The notes under the pieces were generated by a model. That model was given only the letters and a program-made list of their open reading frames with translations, did no database searches and was not told where the DNA came from. The position numbers and the translations under genes were made by a program. A DNA stretch of 64,000 nucleotides from the NCBI GenBank assembly GCA_965230605.1, contig CBDDLD010000004.1, positions 434,001 through 498,000 of the forward strand, in the 5' to 3' direction. Source of the stretch: CBDDLD01 sp965230605 (lineage in GTDB: Bacteria; Bacteroidota; Bacteroidia; Flavobacteriales; Flavobacteriaceae). Position 1 is the stretch's first letter; each line of letters begins with the position of its first letter. Shown piece by piece: positions 24,101 to 33,383 of this stretch.

Positions 24101-27100
24101 GATGATGTAGCAGAGGTATAGAATATGACATCATTTCTTTTATAAACGATCTGATTACCGATACGTTCTACCTTAAAGACATCACCGACTTGGTAATAAA
24201 TGTTAGGGATTGGCTGAGACACGCCTTCTTCATATATGGCTAATAAACTGGTATTAGTTGTATATAATGCATAATCGATAGTCGTATAGGAATCATCTGG
24301 TGCTGAATTGGTACGAGAGAGCCCTACCATGACCCGTTTATCGGTTTGGGTGACGGTCCATTGGATATAGCCATCTCCGGCAATGGTAGCATCAGTTGTA
24401 AATCCGGTATCCCAGGCACTATTACAGCCCGATGTTTTTTTAGTTACAGCATTACCATTTTGTTCTAAACAAGCGGATACATTAGTAAGCACATAAGAGG
24501 CTTCAAAGCCATTTAGGGTATCCCAGTTGTAATCATCATAGTAATTAATGGTATGTAGTTCTATACTTCCCGAATTTGGATAGGCTGCATTGGTGTAGTA
24601 TACGGTTTTACCATCAATAGTAATGCTTGTGGATGAGCGGGTCTCATTAAGTGTGGATTGTCCGTCTACAGTGGTTTGCAGCGTCGATCGGTTAGAGCTT
24701 GAAGACCATATTCCGGTATAGACCACCCGATCAAAATCATCGTACTTGGTGAATAGCCAACTCGATGAAGTGTTGAGATGTGGATCTTGAGTGAGTACCG
24801 GACGATCTAATTTATCATAGACAATATATTCCCAACCTTTCCCCGGAATTTTCTTTTCGATCAGACGGTTGCGGTGATCGTATTTATATTGGTAACACAG
24901 TCCATCCAATTTGGCTGCAGATGGTGCAGATGATGCGCTAGGATTAGACTCAGGTGATAAGACATAAGTCAGGTTCCCAAAATCGTCATAGACATAATAG
25001 GTGTCATGGGCCACACCGGCATCAAAGGTGCGTTTGACAAGTACACGTCCCTGAGCGTCTTTATATTCTTCAACCGTATGATCTTTAGCATAGGTTTGGC
25101 CCGGTTGCCAGTTTTCATCTTTTGTAATGGTCTTATAAAGCTCCCCTTGCTTAAAATTACCATCGTGAACCAAACTAGGATTAGCGGTGTTTCCTCCACT
25201 AAAGGACACATCATAACGTATGATATTATCCTTAGACGGATCCGTTGGATTACTATCATTAAAGGTGTTACTTGAATACTCGAACTTGATCGTATGATCA
25301 GTATTGACTCCTGTGTCGAGTTGCCAATCTTTACCCGGAGCTCCTTGTTCCAACACACGATTCAGTGGTGAGGTTTCAAAACTCTTTTTAGAATAGGCAT
25401 TAATGGTAGTGCTTGTAATTTGATCTTCAGGGTATTTATTGACATAATAATCCTCTAGATCCGTCATCAGTGTGGATACGGTTCTAAAGTTCAGGTTAGC
25501 TGAACCAATGGATTGTGTAGCATTCGCATAGGGTAAGTACTCAATCGGCTGACGTCCATAGTCGTCGTACTCGACAGGTACAATAATATCCTGAAAATTA
25601 CCGCCACCTTGCTTGGTAATGCTCTGTAGTGCTCTACCTAGACCGTCCACGTAAGCGATGCTTTCTATTTTATCATCGTCTTGTAAGGAAGCACCGGTAA
25701 TAGCATGGGTAGTACCATCCGTAGTTTCTACCTGAAAAGCTATGGTCTTTACATAGCTTTGCGCACCATAGACATACTCATTTTTATTGAGCAGATAACC
25801 GTCTTGATCTTTGACACTCTGTAAGCGATTGAGATCATCATAGACATAAGAGGTTTCATAATCGCGAGCATCTTTACCACTGAGTACCCCGATAAGAGGG
25901 TCATAGGTATAGGTGTCTACCATGACACAATTGGTACTGGTGGATAGACTACGCAAGGCGTCATCCTGAGCTGTACTGAGATTACCACTAAGGTTAAAAC
26001 CGGTTCCAAAACCAGACAACGCTTCAATATCACTATAATAGGCATTCACCACTTTAGCGACAGGTACGGAGCTGTCAAATCCCCAGACATAGCTAATAGG
26101 AGTGCCATTGGTTTTTAGGACTTCTATAGGGTTGTTATAGGAGTCATAGCGCTTAAATTCGATGCGGTCTTCAGTGATGTCAGTACCCTTTTTAGTTTGT
26201 GCTTTTTCAGGAAGCACTTGGTCAGTTGCAAACTCGCCATATACTGTATTCGTCTGAGAGATTTGAGTACCGTTTTTAGAAGTGATCGTCTCTAAAACCT
26301 CATTGACCTTATTAAGGTTGATCATCTTGGTTTTAATAGTACTAGAAGTACTAGTCACCGAAGCGTCAATAGGGTAGTAGTACTCCGTCACGTATTGTTC
26401 ATTCACACCTTTTTCCTTATAAGTGGTCGTTTCATCTGCTATTTGAAAATTTGTAGTGTTATAAGTATATACTTTATCAAATTCTTTAGTCATGGTGGTA
26501 GCCCCTTCATAGAAGAATTCTTTGGTGTTGGTGGTCTCTAATCTTGCCCAAGTGGCTTTTACATCATTGGATAAGAAATAATATGGCGCATTACTTCCGC
26601 ATTTTTCATAATCACCAGCCAAACAATCCAAACTACATCCTCCTAAACCACCATTACACACTTCCATATAATGTACATTGCTACTGGTTCCTGCAGTTGT
26701 CCATTGGGCGTAAGTATCATAGAACATTTTCCATTCACAATCTTGTGAGTACAAGCGGTAGGATGGTGCAATGATATCTTCGTGATAACTATATGTATTG
26801 ATCGTTTCTTTGAGCTTATCTCCTGACTCGTTGTATGTTGCTTCCTCCAATAGTAAGCCACGTTTATAATCGATATCATCAGCCGGAGTGTAGGGGTGAC
26901 TAAATACATTAGGGTTGCTATAGAAGTCTTGTGAAGAGGTATACGTATATTGATTATAACCATTTCCTGTTTCATAAGCTTTAACCGTTTTATAGCCCAC
27001 ATATTGCCCATGAGTCAACTCTACATTAGCTCCGGTTGAAGTCACCACAAACTGAAATGTTACCGGTCCGGAATTAATTGCTCCAAAGGCACACTCCTCG

Positions 27101-29127
27101 GCTATCATATGACGTGTTACAGATTCTATATGTGTTCTAACCAATCCAGTTAAAGAACCGTCGATAGATCCGGAAGACTTATTTAAAACGGCATCTTCAG
27201 CATAGTCAAAAAGAATTTCCTTTTGTGGAGTTGTATCTAAAGGGTTATCTTTAAATTTGATACTTTTAATACGTACGCCACCACCATAAACATAGCGTTT
27301 GACGTCAAGTTTAAATCGCTTGTAACCCACACAAACTTCAGCTGTCACATCAGCAGTTCCAGTCACTAAGGTCACATAATGGATTTCGTAAGTACCTGCG
27401 TCTAGTGTAAATTTTGCTTCAGTAGTCCCATCTAATGGTATTGTATACACAAAGCTATTAGGACCTCTAAGCTCTACCACTGTGTTGCTTACATCAGTTC
27501 CTGAAGCACTGATTCTTTGGTAAGACACTTCTTGCGCCTGAGTTAATGTGAATGAAGCTGCATTAGGGTTGGCTGTTGGGAAACTATTAAAATAGGTTTG
27601 ATGTTTATCATAAGCATCCCAATTATCAGGATTTTTATCACGATATTCATCGTCAGTGAGTTGGGTATTACCCTGATAGGTAATACGGTGACGCTCAAAT
27701 TCAAATTCTTTAGATCCTCCAGTAGGATAGATAACCTTATTTAATAGACCTTTTTCGAAGGCAGTAGTATCTGGAATAATGACTCCACAAGTCGATCCAC
27801 TACTTGATGTATAATAACCCCAATCATCCGTAGCACTAACCGAATCAAATGCAGGTAAGGCGTATTTATCATTATATTCTAAAGTATAGCTATTGGTAAT
27901 TGATCCGGCTACTTCATCTATACTTTCCAGCCAAAGGCGCGTAGTACTTGTTGTATTTGTGTCATAGTTCAACTTATAATGTTTGTTTTCATTATGCGAA
28001 GCATCTTTAATACGAACATATTCAAGGGCATCACCTTCAGTCTCTGGATGTTCAAAGCCATTGCCTTTTAGATCAAACTCTATGTAAGTACCATCTCTAA
28101 ATGTAATTTTATCTAACTTTTTGGTAGTTCCGTTACTGGTGTAATAGGAGTGTACCATTCTTGGTTGTGTGACCGAAGCATTATATGGGACTTGAATAAG
28201 GTTCGTGTAATTACTTGGTGGGTTATATACACGGCTTTCTGTTCGTGAAACGGAAGCGGTATAATTTTCGTAACTATCTTGATAGGTAAAAGTCACCAGT
28301 TCTTTATTACTCTGCCCCACAAGATTTGGGAGCTCTATTTTAGATAAGTGCCATGCGTTGACACTGACATAATCTTGTCCACTTCCCGATACGGAGGTAG
28401 TACCATCCATGTATTCTGTTGCTATAAATGGTTCCGAATGCATTTCTTCAGTAATATCGAAGGTATAGACATAGCCTTTTGTGTCTGTGACGGTAAACTT
28501 ATTTAAGGCAAAAGTTGTTGAGTTGTAATCAATATCGATCTTAATGTTTTGATTCTTTGATAAGAGCTTAGGCACAAGAGTTGTACCTTGTTTTACAATG
28601 ACAAAACGTCCAGACATTCCAAGCGCATTAAATTGAAATAGATCCGATTCATGATCATACTTATCTGAAGGTGTACCACCAGCGCGCCATAAAAACTTTT
28701 GTTTTAAGCTATCATGAAGAGTTTCATAATCCCAGAAATCATCATTGTGAAATACACCTTCACCGGTAATGCCTCCTGAATTTTTGGGCCACTCATCCGG
28801 TAATCCTCTTACCGTTCTGGAAATACTTCCTCCAGCGGAGAGTGACCATCCAGTACCGGTCCACCCGGAGCGGTTATTGATCTTAACCCCTTGGGTGTTA
28901 TAACTCAGCCCAATGTTTATTCCTAAATCACCATTAATGGCTTTGGAATAAAGTGGGATACTAATGTTTGGTTGTCCGGTATAATAACTAATAGGGACTT
29001 CTTCAAACTGCATGAGATTGGCCACCGTAGGCGATGGCGGAATTACTTCAGGCAATTCTTGTCCATAACTAAGAGTAACGAACAAGACTAAAAAGGTTCG
29101 ACATAAAGATTTAAAAACGACTTTCAT
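21178..29127 (-). CDS. Giant secreted RHS/YD-repeat protein
   Basis: 2649 residues, the largest gene here. The signal peptide ends about residue 22 (LSYGQ). The N-terminal part begins PTVANLMQFEEVPISYYTG and WTGTGWSLSAGGSISR, typical of Bacteroidota RHS proteins (SpvB/TcdB-like start). Many YD repeats follow, such as YDDLNRLQSVKDQDG, YDHRNRLIEKKIPGKGWEY and YNYDSNGNMILDKNKN. The RHS-associated core (DHLGNIRLAYGDF, HNYYPFGLKHKGY, YDPAIARWTGIDP) ends about residue 2390. A unique tail of about 255 residues remains, Asn-rich first and Gly/aromatic-rich later (GGAYALILGEFNLNYSWDF). RHS shells often enclose a C-terminal toxin; this tail matches no toxin I know. Two similar modules of about 135 residues interrupt the repeats (about 1563-1700 and 1857-1990). 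Two small overlapping genes follow. Confidence 0.95.
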   Translation of the reverse strand: MKVVFKSLCRTFLVLFVTLSYGQELPEVIPPSPTVANLMQFEEVPISYYTGQPNISIPLYSKAINGDLGINIGLSYNTQGVKINNRSGWTGTGWSLSAGGSISRTVRGLPDEWPKNSGGITGEGVFHNDDFWDYETLHDSLKQKFLWRAGGTPSDKYDHESDLFQFNALGMSGRFVIVKQGTTLVPKLLSKNQNIKIDIDYNSTTFALNKFTVTDTKGYVYTFDITEEMHSEPFIATEYMDGTTSVSGSGQDYVSVNAWHLSKIELPNLVGQSNKELVTFTYQDSYENYTASVSRTESRVYNPPSNYTNLIQVPYNASVTQPRMVHSYYTSNGTTKKLDKITFRDGTYIEFDLKGNGFEHPETEGDALEYVRIKDASHNENKHYKLNYDTNTTSTTRLWLESIDEVAGSITNSYTLEYNDKYALPAFDSVSATDDWGYYTSSSGSTCGVIIPDTTAFEKGLLNKVIYPTGGSKEFEFERHRITYQGNTQLTDDEYRDKNPDNWDAYDKHQTYFNSFPTANPNAASFTLTQAQEVSYQRISASGTDVSNTVVELRGPNSFVYTIPLDGTTEAKFTLDAGTYEIHYVTLVTGTADVTAEVCVGYKRFKLDVKRYVYGGGVRIKSIKFKDNPLDTTPQKEILFDYAEDAVLNKSSGSIDGSLTGLVRTHIESVTRHMIAEECAFGAINSGPVTFQFVVTSTGANVELTHGQYVGYKTVKAYETGNGYNQYTYTSSQDFYSNPNVFSHPYTPADDIDYKRGLLLEEATYNESGDKLKETINTYSYHEDIIAPSYRLYSQDCEWKMFYDTYAQWTTAGTSSNVHYMEVCNGGLGGCSLDCLAGDYEKCGSNAPYYFLSNDVKATWARLETTNTKEFFYEGATTMTKEFDKVYTYNTTNFQIADETTTYKEKGVNEQYVTEYYYPIDASVTSTSSTIKTKMINLNKVNEVLETITSKNGTQISQTNTVYGEFATDQVLPEKAQTKKGTDITEDRIEFKRYDSYNNPIEVLKTNGTPISYVWGFDSSVPVAKVVNAYYSDIEALSGFGTGFNLSGNLSTAQDDALRSLSTSTNCVMVDTYTYDPLIGVLSGKDARDYETSYVYDDLNRLQSVKDQDGYLLNKNEYVYGAQSYVKTIAFQVETTDGTTHAITGASLQDDDKIESIAYVDGLGRALQSITKQGGGNFQDIIVPVEYDDYGRQPIEYLPYANATQSIGSANLNFRTVSTLMTDLEDYYVNKYPEDQITSTTINAYSKKSFETSPLNRVLEQGAPGKDWQLDTGVNTDHTIKFEYSSNTFNDSNPTDPSKDNIIRYDVSFSGGNTANPSLVHDGNFKQGELYKTITKDENWQPGQTYAKDHTVEEYKDAQGRVLVKRTFDAGVAHDTYYVYDDFGNLTYVLSPESNPSASSAPSAAKLDGLCYQYKYDHRNRLIEKKIPGKGWEYIVYDKLDRPVLTQDPHLNTSSSWLFTKYDDFDRVVYTGIWSSSSNRSTLQTTVDGQSTLNETRSSTSITIDGKTVYYTNAAYPNSGSIELHTINYYDDYNWDTLNGFEASYVLTNVSACLEQNGNAVTKKTSGCNSAWDTGFTTDATIAGDGYIQWTVTQTDKRVMVGLSRTNSAPDDSYTTIDYALYTTNTSLLAIYEEGVSQPIPNIYYQVGDVFKVERIGNQIVYKRNDVIFYTSATSSSGILLGDSSFFHKGTTIEDVHIGYSGLGQAFTQNTKGLATGSKVRTLKHTDWTHNETRYDDKARPTRIDSKNEYLQTLDALISLLDFNGKVIETHTSHLNEAVGKKAVPIVTVDKFTYDHTGRLLRQTQCVNDQTEQLFCKNTYDEVGLLSKKQVGGILADASTYTNLSTGITTSGSDVTKSTGTDGWNAGASTVETIAGDGYVRFTIPQTNKSFMVGLNYTDTSAGVSDLDYAIYVVYNGLIRVYESGIYIGDKATFAPGDTFSIERRGSVVYYLKNGQPFYRSAVLSNGSPMIGDTTLFHVGVTIEDLVLVNLEDGLQDVDYTYNIRGWLKEINDITSLSGDLFAYKLNYNTTEMGSSNAKLYNGNISETLWYTINDKNGGGNIRGYAYSYDALNRIKEADYGIDSGSSYNFSSGYDLWDVGYDKNGNISGLKRRGENNLVMDELTYGYTTDTNKLLYVDDTASSTISTEGFDDTANSGTSSDYNYDSNGNMILDKNKNITNLAYNHLNLPTQVTFHNNDPATTGAGTIDYVYDATGVKLSKFVKQANLSSGATTYYAGNFVYEQGSGLSPIVLKFFSQPEGYVEPDGSGKYDYVYQFKDHLGNIRLAYGDFNKDNSIDNNTEIIEEHNYYPFGLKHKGYNDVVSADVNSQATKYRYNGIELEESFGLDLYEMDVRQYDPAIARWTGIDPVVHHSLSTYNAFDNNPVYYADPSGADSEYGIDHEAHRNKYMNGGEGAFQGAVNLESNSKVENENNDNTTEECNDCSNNIQETDCNWLCQLLKRLLTSPSTATSEEEINEYQEARQLVSDVKETAKKNLIEKTSVNAEWNNRFSLGMQGAGEIEGLFELKGGAYALILGEFNLNYSWDFVNGFQNNSNLYYFGMNDERRFIHRGGAGIIVSGSYERIDVYNNNNVYQNQQTTLSGGTFLYKTQQVYSDNGLQRMRGGFGTGISMGAFFVFDSNGGVYLNVND
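23159..23557 (-). repeat. Inserted module 2 in the RHS protein
   Basis: Encodes about residues 1857-1990: GWNAGAS, IAGDGYVRFTIPQTNKSFMV, DLDYAIYVVYNGLIRVYESG, FAPGDTFSIERRGSVVYY and GVTIEDLVLVN. It is similar in order and many residues to module 1. The beta-sandwich, lectin-like look is inference. Confidence 0.75.
24028..24437 (-). repeat. Inserted module 1 in the RHS protein
   Basis: Encodes about residues 1563-1700: SGCNSAWDTG, IAGDGYIQWTVTQTDKRVMV, TIDYALYTTNTSLLAIYEEG, YQVGDVFKVERIGNQIVYKR and GTTIEDVHIGY. It is the counterpart of the module at 23159-23557 but diverged at DNA level, so the duplication is old. Confidence 0.75.
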
Positions 29128-29550
29128 AACGCTTTGATTTAAAGATTAATTGATTTACACAAATCTTAGGGAAATGCGACTTTAAATTAGGGCATCGATT
29201 TGAGAAAAAAGTAAGCTGTTTCTGTACTTTTTGAAAGCATTTAGCTTAGTGTCAGAACTTTAGGAGGTAGTAATTTTGCAGACTGTTTTGTAGGTTGTTA
29301 ATGAAAGATTAGACAATTAATTATCAATACATTAAGTCATGTTAAGGGGCTTAATTTTACAAGAAAATATGGCTGTTCTAGAATCTGTTAAAGACTTGTT
29401 AAAATCAGATTCTTCCGGAAACTGGTATTGAGATGTGAGAATTGTGTAGTGAGGGATTGTCTGTTTAGAATATTTTCAACATTTTTGCAGACTATATTCT
29501 GAGAATTAATGATGAGTGTTGAATGATGAATGTATAATGCTTAATGAATA

Positions 29551-29593
29551 GTATCTCACTACTCAATTCTCACTACTAGTATCTAGTTAAGAG
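29551..29593 (+). repeat. Intergenic direct repeat, copy 1
   Basis: TCTCACTACTCAAT, a variable middle, then ATCTAGTTAAGA. It is matched by 29861-29902; both are preceded by ATGAAT/ATGAT-rich low-complexity DNA, so the full related stretch is about 80 bases. Confidence 0.7.
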
Positions 29594-29860
29594 ATTACCA
29601 CGTCGCTATGCTCCTCTTAATGATAGATTGGAATGATTCATATTATCTTTAATACTTTTTTCATTGATAAAAAAGTATTCAAAAAATCTAGTCCTGCATC
29701 TTCGACGGTCAATTACAATCTCACACACTAAAAGAAATAAACTCGACATACGTCTCAAATACTATTTCTTTTTACGTGTGCTTCAACGTATTGACACTCG
29801 TCTGCAGATGCTAGGGACGACTTGATAATGATAAATGATGATTGAATAATGTTAAATGGT

Positions 29861-29902
29861 CTAGCATCTCACTACTCAATACTAACATCTAGTTAAGAAT
29901 TC
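29861..29902 (+). repeat. Intergenic direct repeat, copy 2
   Basis: CTAGCATCTCACTACTCAAT, then CATCTAGTTAAGAATTC; the partner of 29551-29593. Seen only in this non-coding gap within the window. Confidence 0.7.
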
Positions 29903-30110
29903 CCTATTATTCATCAATTCAACCGATTATTACAAAATAGATGTCACTTGTGTCATTAAATCTCATCGATAACGCCTCCTTTCTCCAACATAACTAAGCG
30001 AGATGATTCAGAAAAACCGCTTACTCCCTAAAAACGACCGAAAATTTATCAATATAACCACTTGTTACTTTACTGTAGAAAACCCCAATTGTTTGATGCA
30101 TTTTGCGGAA

Positions 30111-30246
30111 GCAATTGCAAAGGTAAGGCAGTGTAAGTCTTATCTATAGTATAGAAAAAGTAACCATGTTAACTTTAATTCATACTTGGTAATTATTTGA
30201 ATTAGTCACTCAACACACTTCACTGCCTACCTTTCATAATTGCACT
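30111..30246. promoter_or_regulatory. Imperfect inverted repeat carrying outward -7 boxes
   Basis: The left arm (30111-30133) and the reverse complement of the right arm (30224-30246) both begin GCAATT and end GGCAGTG. The left arm has TACCTTTG on the minus strand (30118-30125); the right arm has TACCTTTC on the plus strand (30228-30235), pointing to susC. It may be a mirrored promoter pair or a regulator site. No -33 element is clear on either side. Confidence 0.4.
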
Positions 30247-30276
30247 AAACTAACTCGATAATTTAAATTAAAGTTT

Positions 30277-33200
30277 ATGAAATTAAGAAACTATGGATTA
30301 GTGTTAGTGCTCTTATTATTTAGCATTACGGCTTCGTATGCTCAAGAGAGGGCTATCACAGGAACAGTTACAGCTGCAGCAGATGGCTTGCCATTGCCAG
30401 GTGTAAATGTCATTATCAAAGGTACTTCTAGAGGTACACAAACAGACTTTGATGGAAAGTACTCCATTAGAGCAAGTTCAACAGATATTTTAGTATTCTC
30501 ATTTGTGAGTATGAAGACGGAAGAACGTGTAGCAGGAAGTTCAACGACTCTAGATCTCGCCATGCAAGAAGATGTAGAAAGCTTAGATGAGGTTGTAATC
30601 ACAGGTTACACAACAACAACCAAAACCAAGTCGAGTGTATCTTCTGTAAGAGTGTCTAGTGAGACCATTGAGAATAGACCAAATGCAAGTTTTGTTCAGA
30701 CATTAACTGGTCAGGTACCGGGTCTTAACATTACAACCAGTACAGGTCAACCTGGTGGTAACTCATTAGTTAACTTACGTGGTTCAGCTTCTATTAATGG
30801 TAACACAGAGCCATTATTTATTATTGATGGTGCGCCAGTGGATGAGGATAATTTCCGTTCACTGAATCCACAAAACATCGCTTCTATTGACGTCTTAAAG
30901 GATGCGGGTGCCACAGCAATTTATGGTAACAGGGGTGCAAATGGTGTAATCGTGATCAAAACAAGACAAGGTAGTTTTGGTCAAGGCCTTAAAATCAATT
31001 ATAACAGTTTTATAGCTTACAATGATCTACAAGACAACGATTACAACCGTATGAGTTCAGAACAATTATTACGTTACGAGAGAAGTAGAGGAACTGGAGC
31101 AGGTGCCGGTAACAGTACAGGTAAGTTTAACCCAGGAAACGGTTCGCCGCTAACAGATGCTCAGATTGCAGCAGCACCAAACTTTGACTGGACAGATTTC
31201 TTCTTCCGTACAGGTGTCACACAATCACACACATTATCACTTTCTAGTGGTAGTGAGAACACAACTCAGTTTACTTCTTTTGGTTTCCAAGATACTGAAG
31301 GTATTTTACAAGAATCAGACCTTAAGCGTTTCAACATTCGTTCAAACGTCACAGGTAAATCAAACAACGGAAAGTTCAACTATGGTACTAACCTTACAGT
31401 GAACTATTCGAAATCAAATGAGCCAAACAGTGTTGGGTCATCTGCAATTAACAGAAATTATATTTTAGGTGGGTACGAGTCTGTACCATATATTACACCT
31501 GACGATTATATCGATGGTAGTGATCTTTTATCACCATTATCATTTACAAACACACCTTTATTCTTATTAGACCGTCTTAGAACGTATACACGTTTTGAGG
31601 AAGAGGTTAAGATTGTTGGTAGTGTCAATTTTGGGTATCAACTCACAGATTGGTTAAGAGCTAACTTAGTAATGTCAGCTGACTACCAAAGTGAGTTCTT
31701 AACAAGAGCAGAAGGTCCTACTTCTTTTAACGCCTTGTTATTTGCCAACGATGAGGATCTTGATACGCCTGGGGTTCAAAGAACTACACCAGGTTTCCAA
31801 CAACAAAACACAAGCAGAGCATTCTCTTACAACCAGGTAACATCACTTCACTTCAATAAGACTTGGGGTAAACACACAGTTGATGTAGGTGCTTATACAG
31901 AGTACTTTAAAGCTCACTTTAGAACGTTTGGATTCTTCCAAAGAGGATTAGACCCAAGAACATTCTTCCCAGGAGATGGTAGTGCATTTATTCCAACAAG
32001 AATAGAGCAACAAACTACTAACCCAGCTAATATAGCGTTATTGTTTAATGATACACCACAGGCTAACATTTTAAATGCAGGTTTATTCTCTTACTTCGGA
32101 TCATTAGATTATGATTATGATGAGAGGTATGGTTTTGCAGCGACAGCTCGTCGAGATGCATCTTACCGTTTCTCAGGCTCTAACCGTTGGGCAACATTCT
32201 GGTCTGTAGCAGGTCGTTGGAATATTTCAAACGAGCCATTTATGGAAGACTCAGCGTTTAACACATTAAAGCTTAGAGCATCTTATGGTACAGCAGGTAA
32301 CCAAGACATCGTAGGTGGTGGATTATTTGGTGGTCCTGATTTAACAGAAGATTTATTCTTCACAGGTACAGGTTACGGAAATGCAAACTCAATTGGTTTA
32401 GCACAGTTAGGTAACAGAGACCTTAAGTGGGAAACGATCGCTACAATAAACATTGGTGTAGACTTCGGAGTTTGGAACAACAGACTTAGAGGTGCTATTG
32501 ATGTGTACGAAAGAAAAACAACAGACTTATTCCAGTCAACACCACTTTCAGCGGTAACTGGTATTACGTCTCAGAATGCCAATACAGGAGAGCTATTCAA
32601 CCGAGGATTTGATTTTAGTGTAAATTATGAGCTTATTAAACCGGAAACCCCAGAAGGTTTTATATTAAGAATAGGTGCCGTTGGGAACTTCAACGAAACA
32701 GAATTACAAGATCTTCCAAATGAGACAGGAGAGATCATCGGATTAGGACGTAACGGAGGAAAATTAAGAGAAATCTTCACATTACGTTATGTAGGTGTTA
32801 ATCCTGCTAACGGTGAGCTATTATACTTAACAGCAGATGGTAACGTTACTGAGTCTCCTGATGCAGATACTGACCGTGTATGGTTAGATAAGAATACACT
32901 TCCAGATTGGAATGGTAGTTTTAATATCAATATAGATTATAAGAACTTCTTCTTAACAACGCAGTTCAACTATATTATAGGTGTAGATGCATTTGATAAT
33001 GATTACGCCTCTTTAATTGATCAGGATGATGTAGGACAGTTTAACTTATCTTCTGACCTGTTTAGAGAGTGGTCACAGCCAGGTGATATTACAGATATTC
33101 CATCACCTACTGCAGCTAACCGTAACTCATTCGCTTCTGATCGTTTCTTAAGAAGTGCCGATTTCTTAAGGCTACGTTTCGCAAGTTTCGGATATAAATT

Positions 33201-33372
33201 CCCGGAGCGATATCTGAAAAACACAGGAATTACCAATGCACGAATCTTCGTAAATGGGGAAAATCTATTCACTTGGACAGAATGGAGAGGATTTGATGCT
33301 TCATCACAAGGGGGTCAGAGATCTTACCCAACACCAAGAACCATTTCTGTAGGATTTGAATTAGGATTTTAA
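30277..33372 (+). CDS. SusC/RagA-family TonB-dependent transporter
   Basis: 1031 residues. The signal peptide ends ASYAQ (23). A carboxypeptidase-D regulatory-like domain follows (about 25-110; GTVTAAADGLPLPGVNVIIKG, DFDGKYSI), then a TonB-box-like region (LDEVVITGY), the plug (about 120-230; LTGQVPGLNI, GNTEPLFIIDGAPVD, IYGNRGANGVIVIKT) and a 22-strand barrel ending ISVGFELGF. It imports a polymer-derived ligand through the outer membrane together with the SusD encoded 11 bases later. No glycoside hydrolase lies beside it, so the substrate may be a peptide, a metal complex or a glycan processed elsewhere. Confidence 0.96.
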   Translation: MKLRNYGLVLVLLLFSITASYAQERAITGTVTAAADGLPLPGVNVIIKGTSRGTQTDFDGKYSIRASSTDILVFSFVSMKTEERVAGSSTTLDLAMQEDVESLDEVVITGYTTTTKTKSSVSSVRVSSETIENRPNASFVQTLTGQVPGLNITTSTGQPGGNSLVNLRGSASINGNTEPLFIIDGAPVDEDNFRSLNPQNIASIDVLKDAGATAIYGNRGANGVIVIKTRQGSFGQGLKINYNSFIAYNDLQDNDYNRMSSEQLLRYERSRGTGAGAGNSTGKFNPGNGSPLTDAQIAAAPNFDWTDFFFRTGVTQSHTLSLSSGSENTTQFTSFGFQDTEGILQESDLKRFNIRSNVTGKSNNGKFNYGTNLTVNYSKSNEPNSVGSSAINRNYILGGYESVPYITPDDYIDGSDLLSPLSFTNTPLFLLDRLRTYTRFEEEVKIVGSVNFGYQLTDWLRANLVMSADYQSEFLTRAEGPTSFNALLFANDEDLDTPGVQRTTPGFQQQNTSRAFSYNQVTSLHFNKTWGKHTVDVGAYTEYFKAHFRTFGFFQRGLDPRTFFPGDGSAFIPTRIEQQTTNPANIALLFNDTPQANILNAGLFSYFGSLDYDYDERYGFAATARRDASYRFSGSNRWATFWSVAGRWNISNEPFMEDSAFNTLKLRASYGTAGNQDIVGGGLFGGPDLTEDLFFTGTGYGNANSIGLAQLGNRDLKWETIATINIGVDFGVWNNRLRGAIDVYERKTTDLFQSTPLSAVTGITSQNANTGELFNRGFDFSVNYELIKPETPEGFILRIGAVGNFNETELQDLPNETGEIIGLGRNGGKLREIFTLRYVGVNPANGELLYLTADGNVTESPDADTDRVWLDKNTLPDWNGSFNINIDYKNFFLTTQFNYIIGVDAFDNDYASLIDQDDVGQFNLSSDLFREWSQPGDITDIPSPTAANRNSFASDRFLRSADFLRLRFASFGYKFPERYLKNTGITNARIFVNGENLFTWTEWRGFDASSQGGQRSYPTPRTISVGFELGF

Positions 33373-33383
33373 TAAATAATACT

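Larger units (their letters stand above)
29128..30276. other. 1.15-kb intergenic region with repeats
   Basis: There is no convincing gene on either strand. It separates the divergent RHS and susC genes. It contains a direct repeat pair (29551-29593 and 29861-29902) and an imperfect inverted repeat near susC (30111-30133 and 30221-30246). The first 150 bases upstream of the RHS gene carry no perfect promoter box; AAGATTTG is seen about 45 bases before the start. Confidence 0.7.

Noticed and set aside
22911..27011. Several frames of 76-129 codons inside the RHS gene, on both strands
   Set aside because: All are shadows of the continuous 2649-codon RHS frame.
30134..30223. A confident phase-variable promoter inversion
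   Set aside because: The arms are imperfect with small offsets, and no recombinase gene is in the window; kept only as a question.
31157..31402. 81-codon frame inside susC
   Set aside because: It is a frame-shifted reading of the SusC barrel region without domain features.
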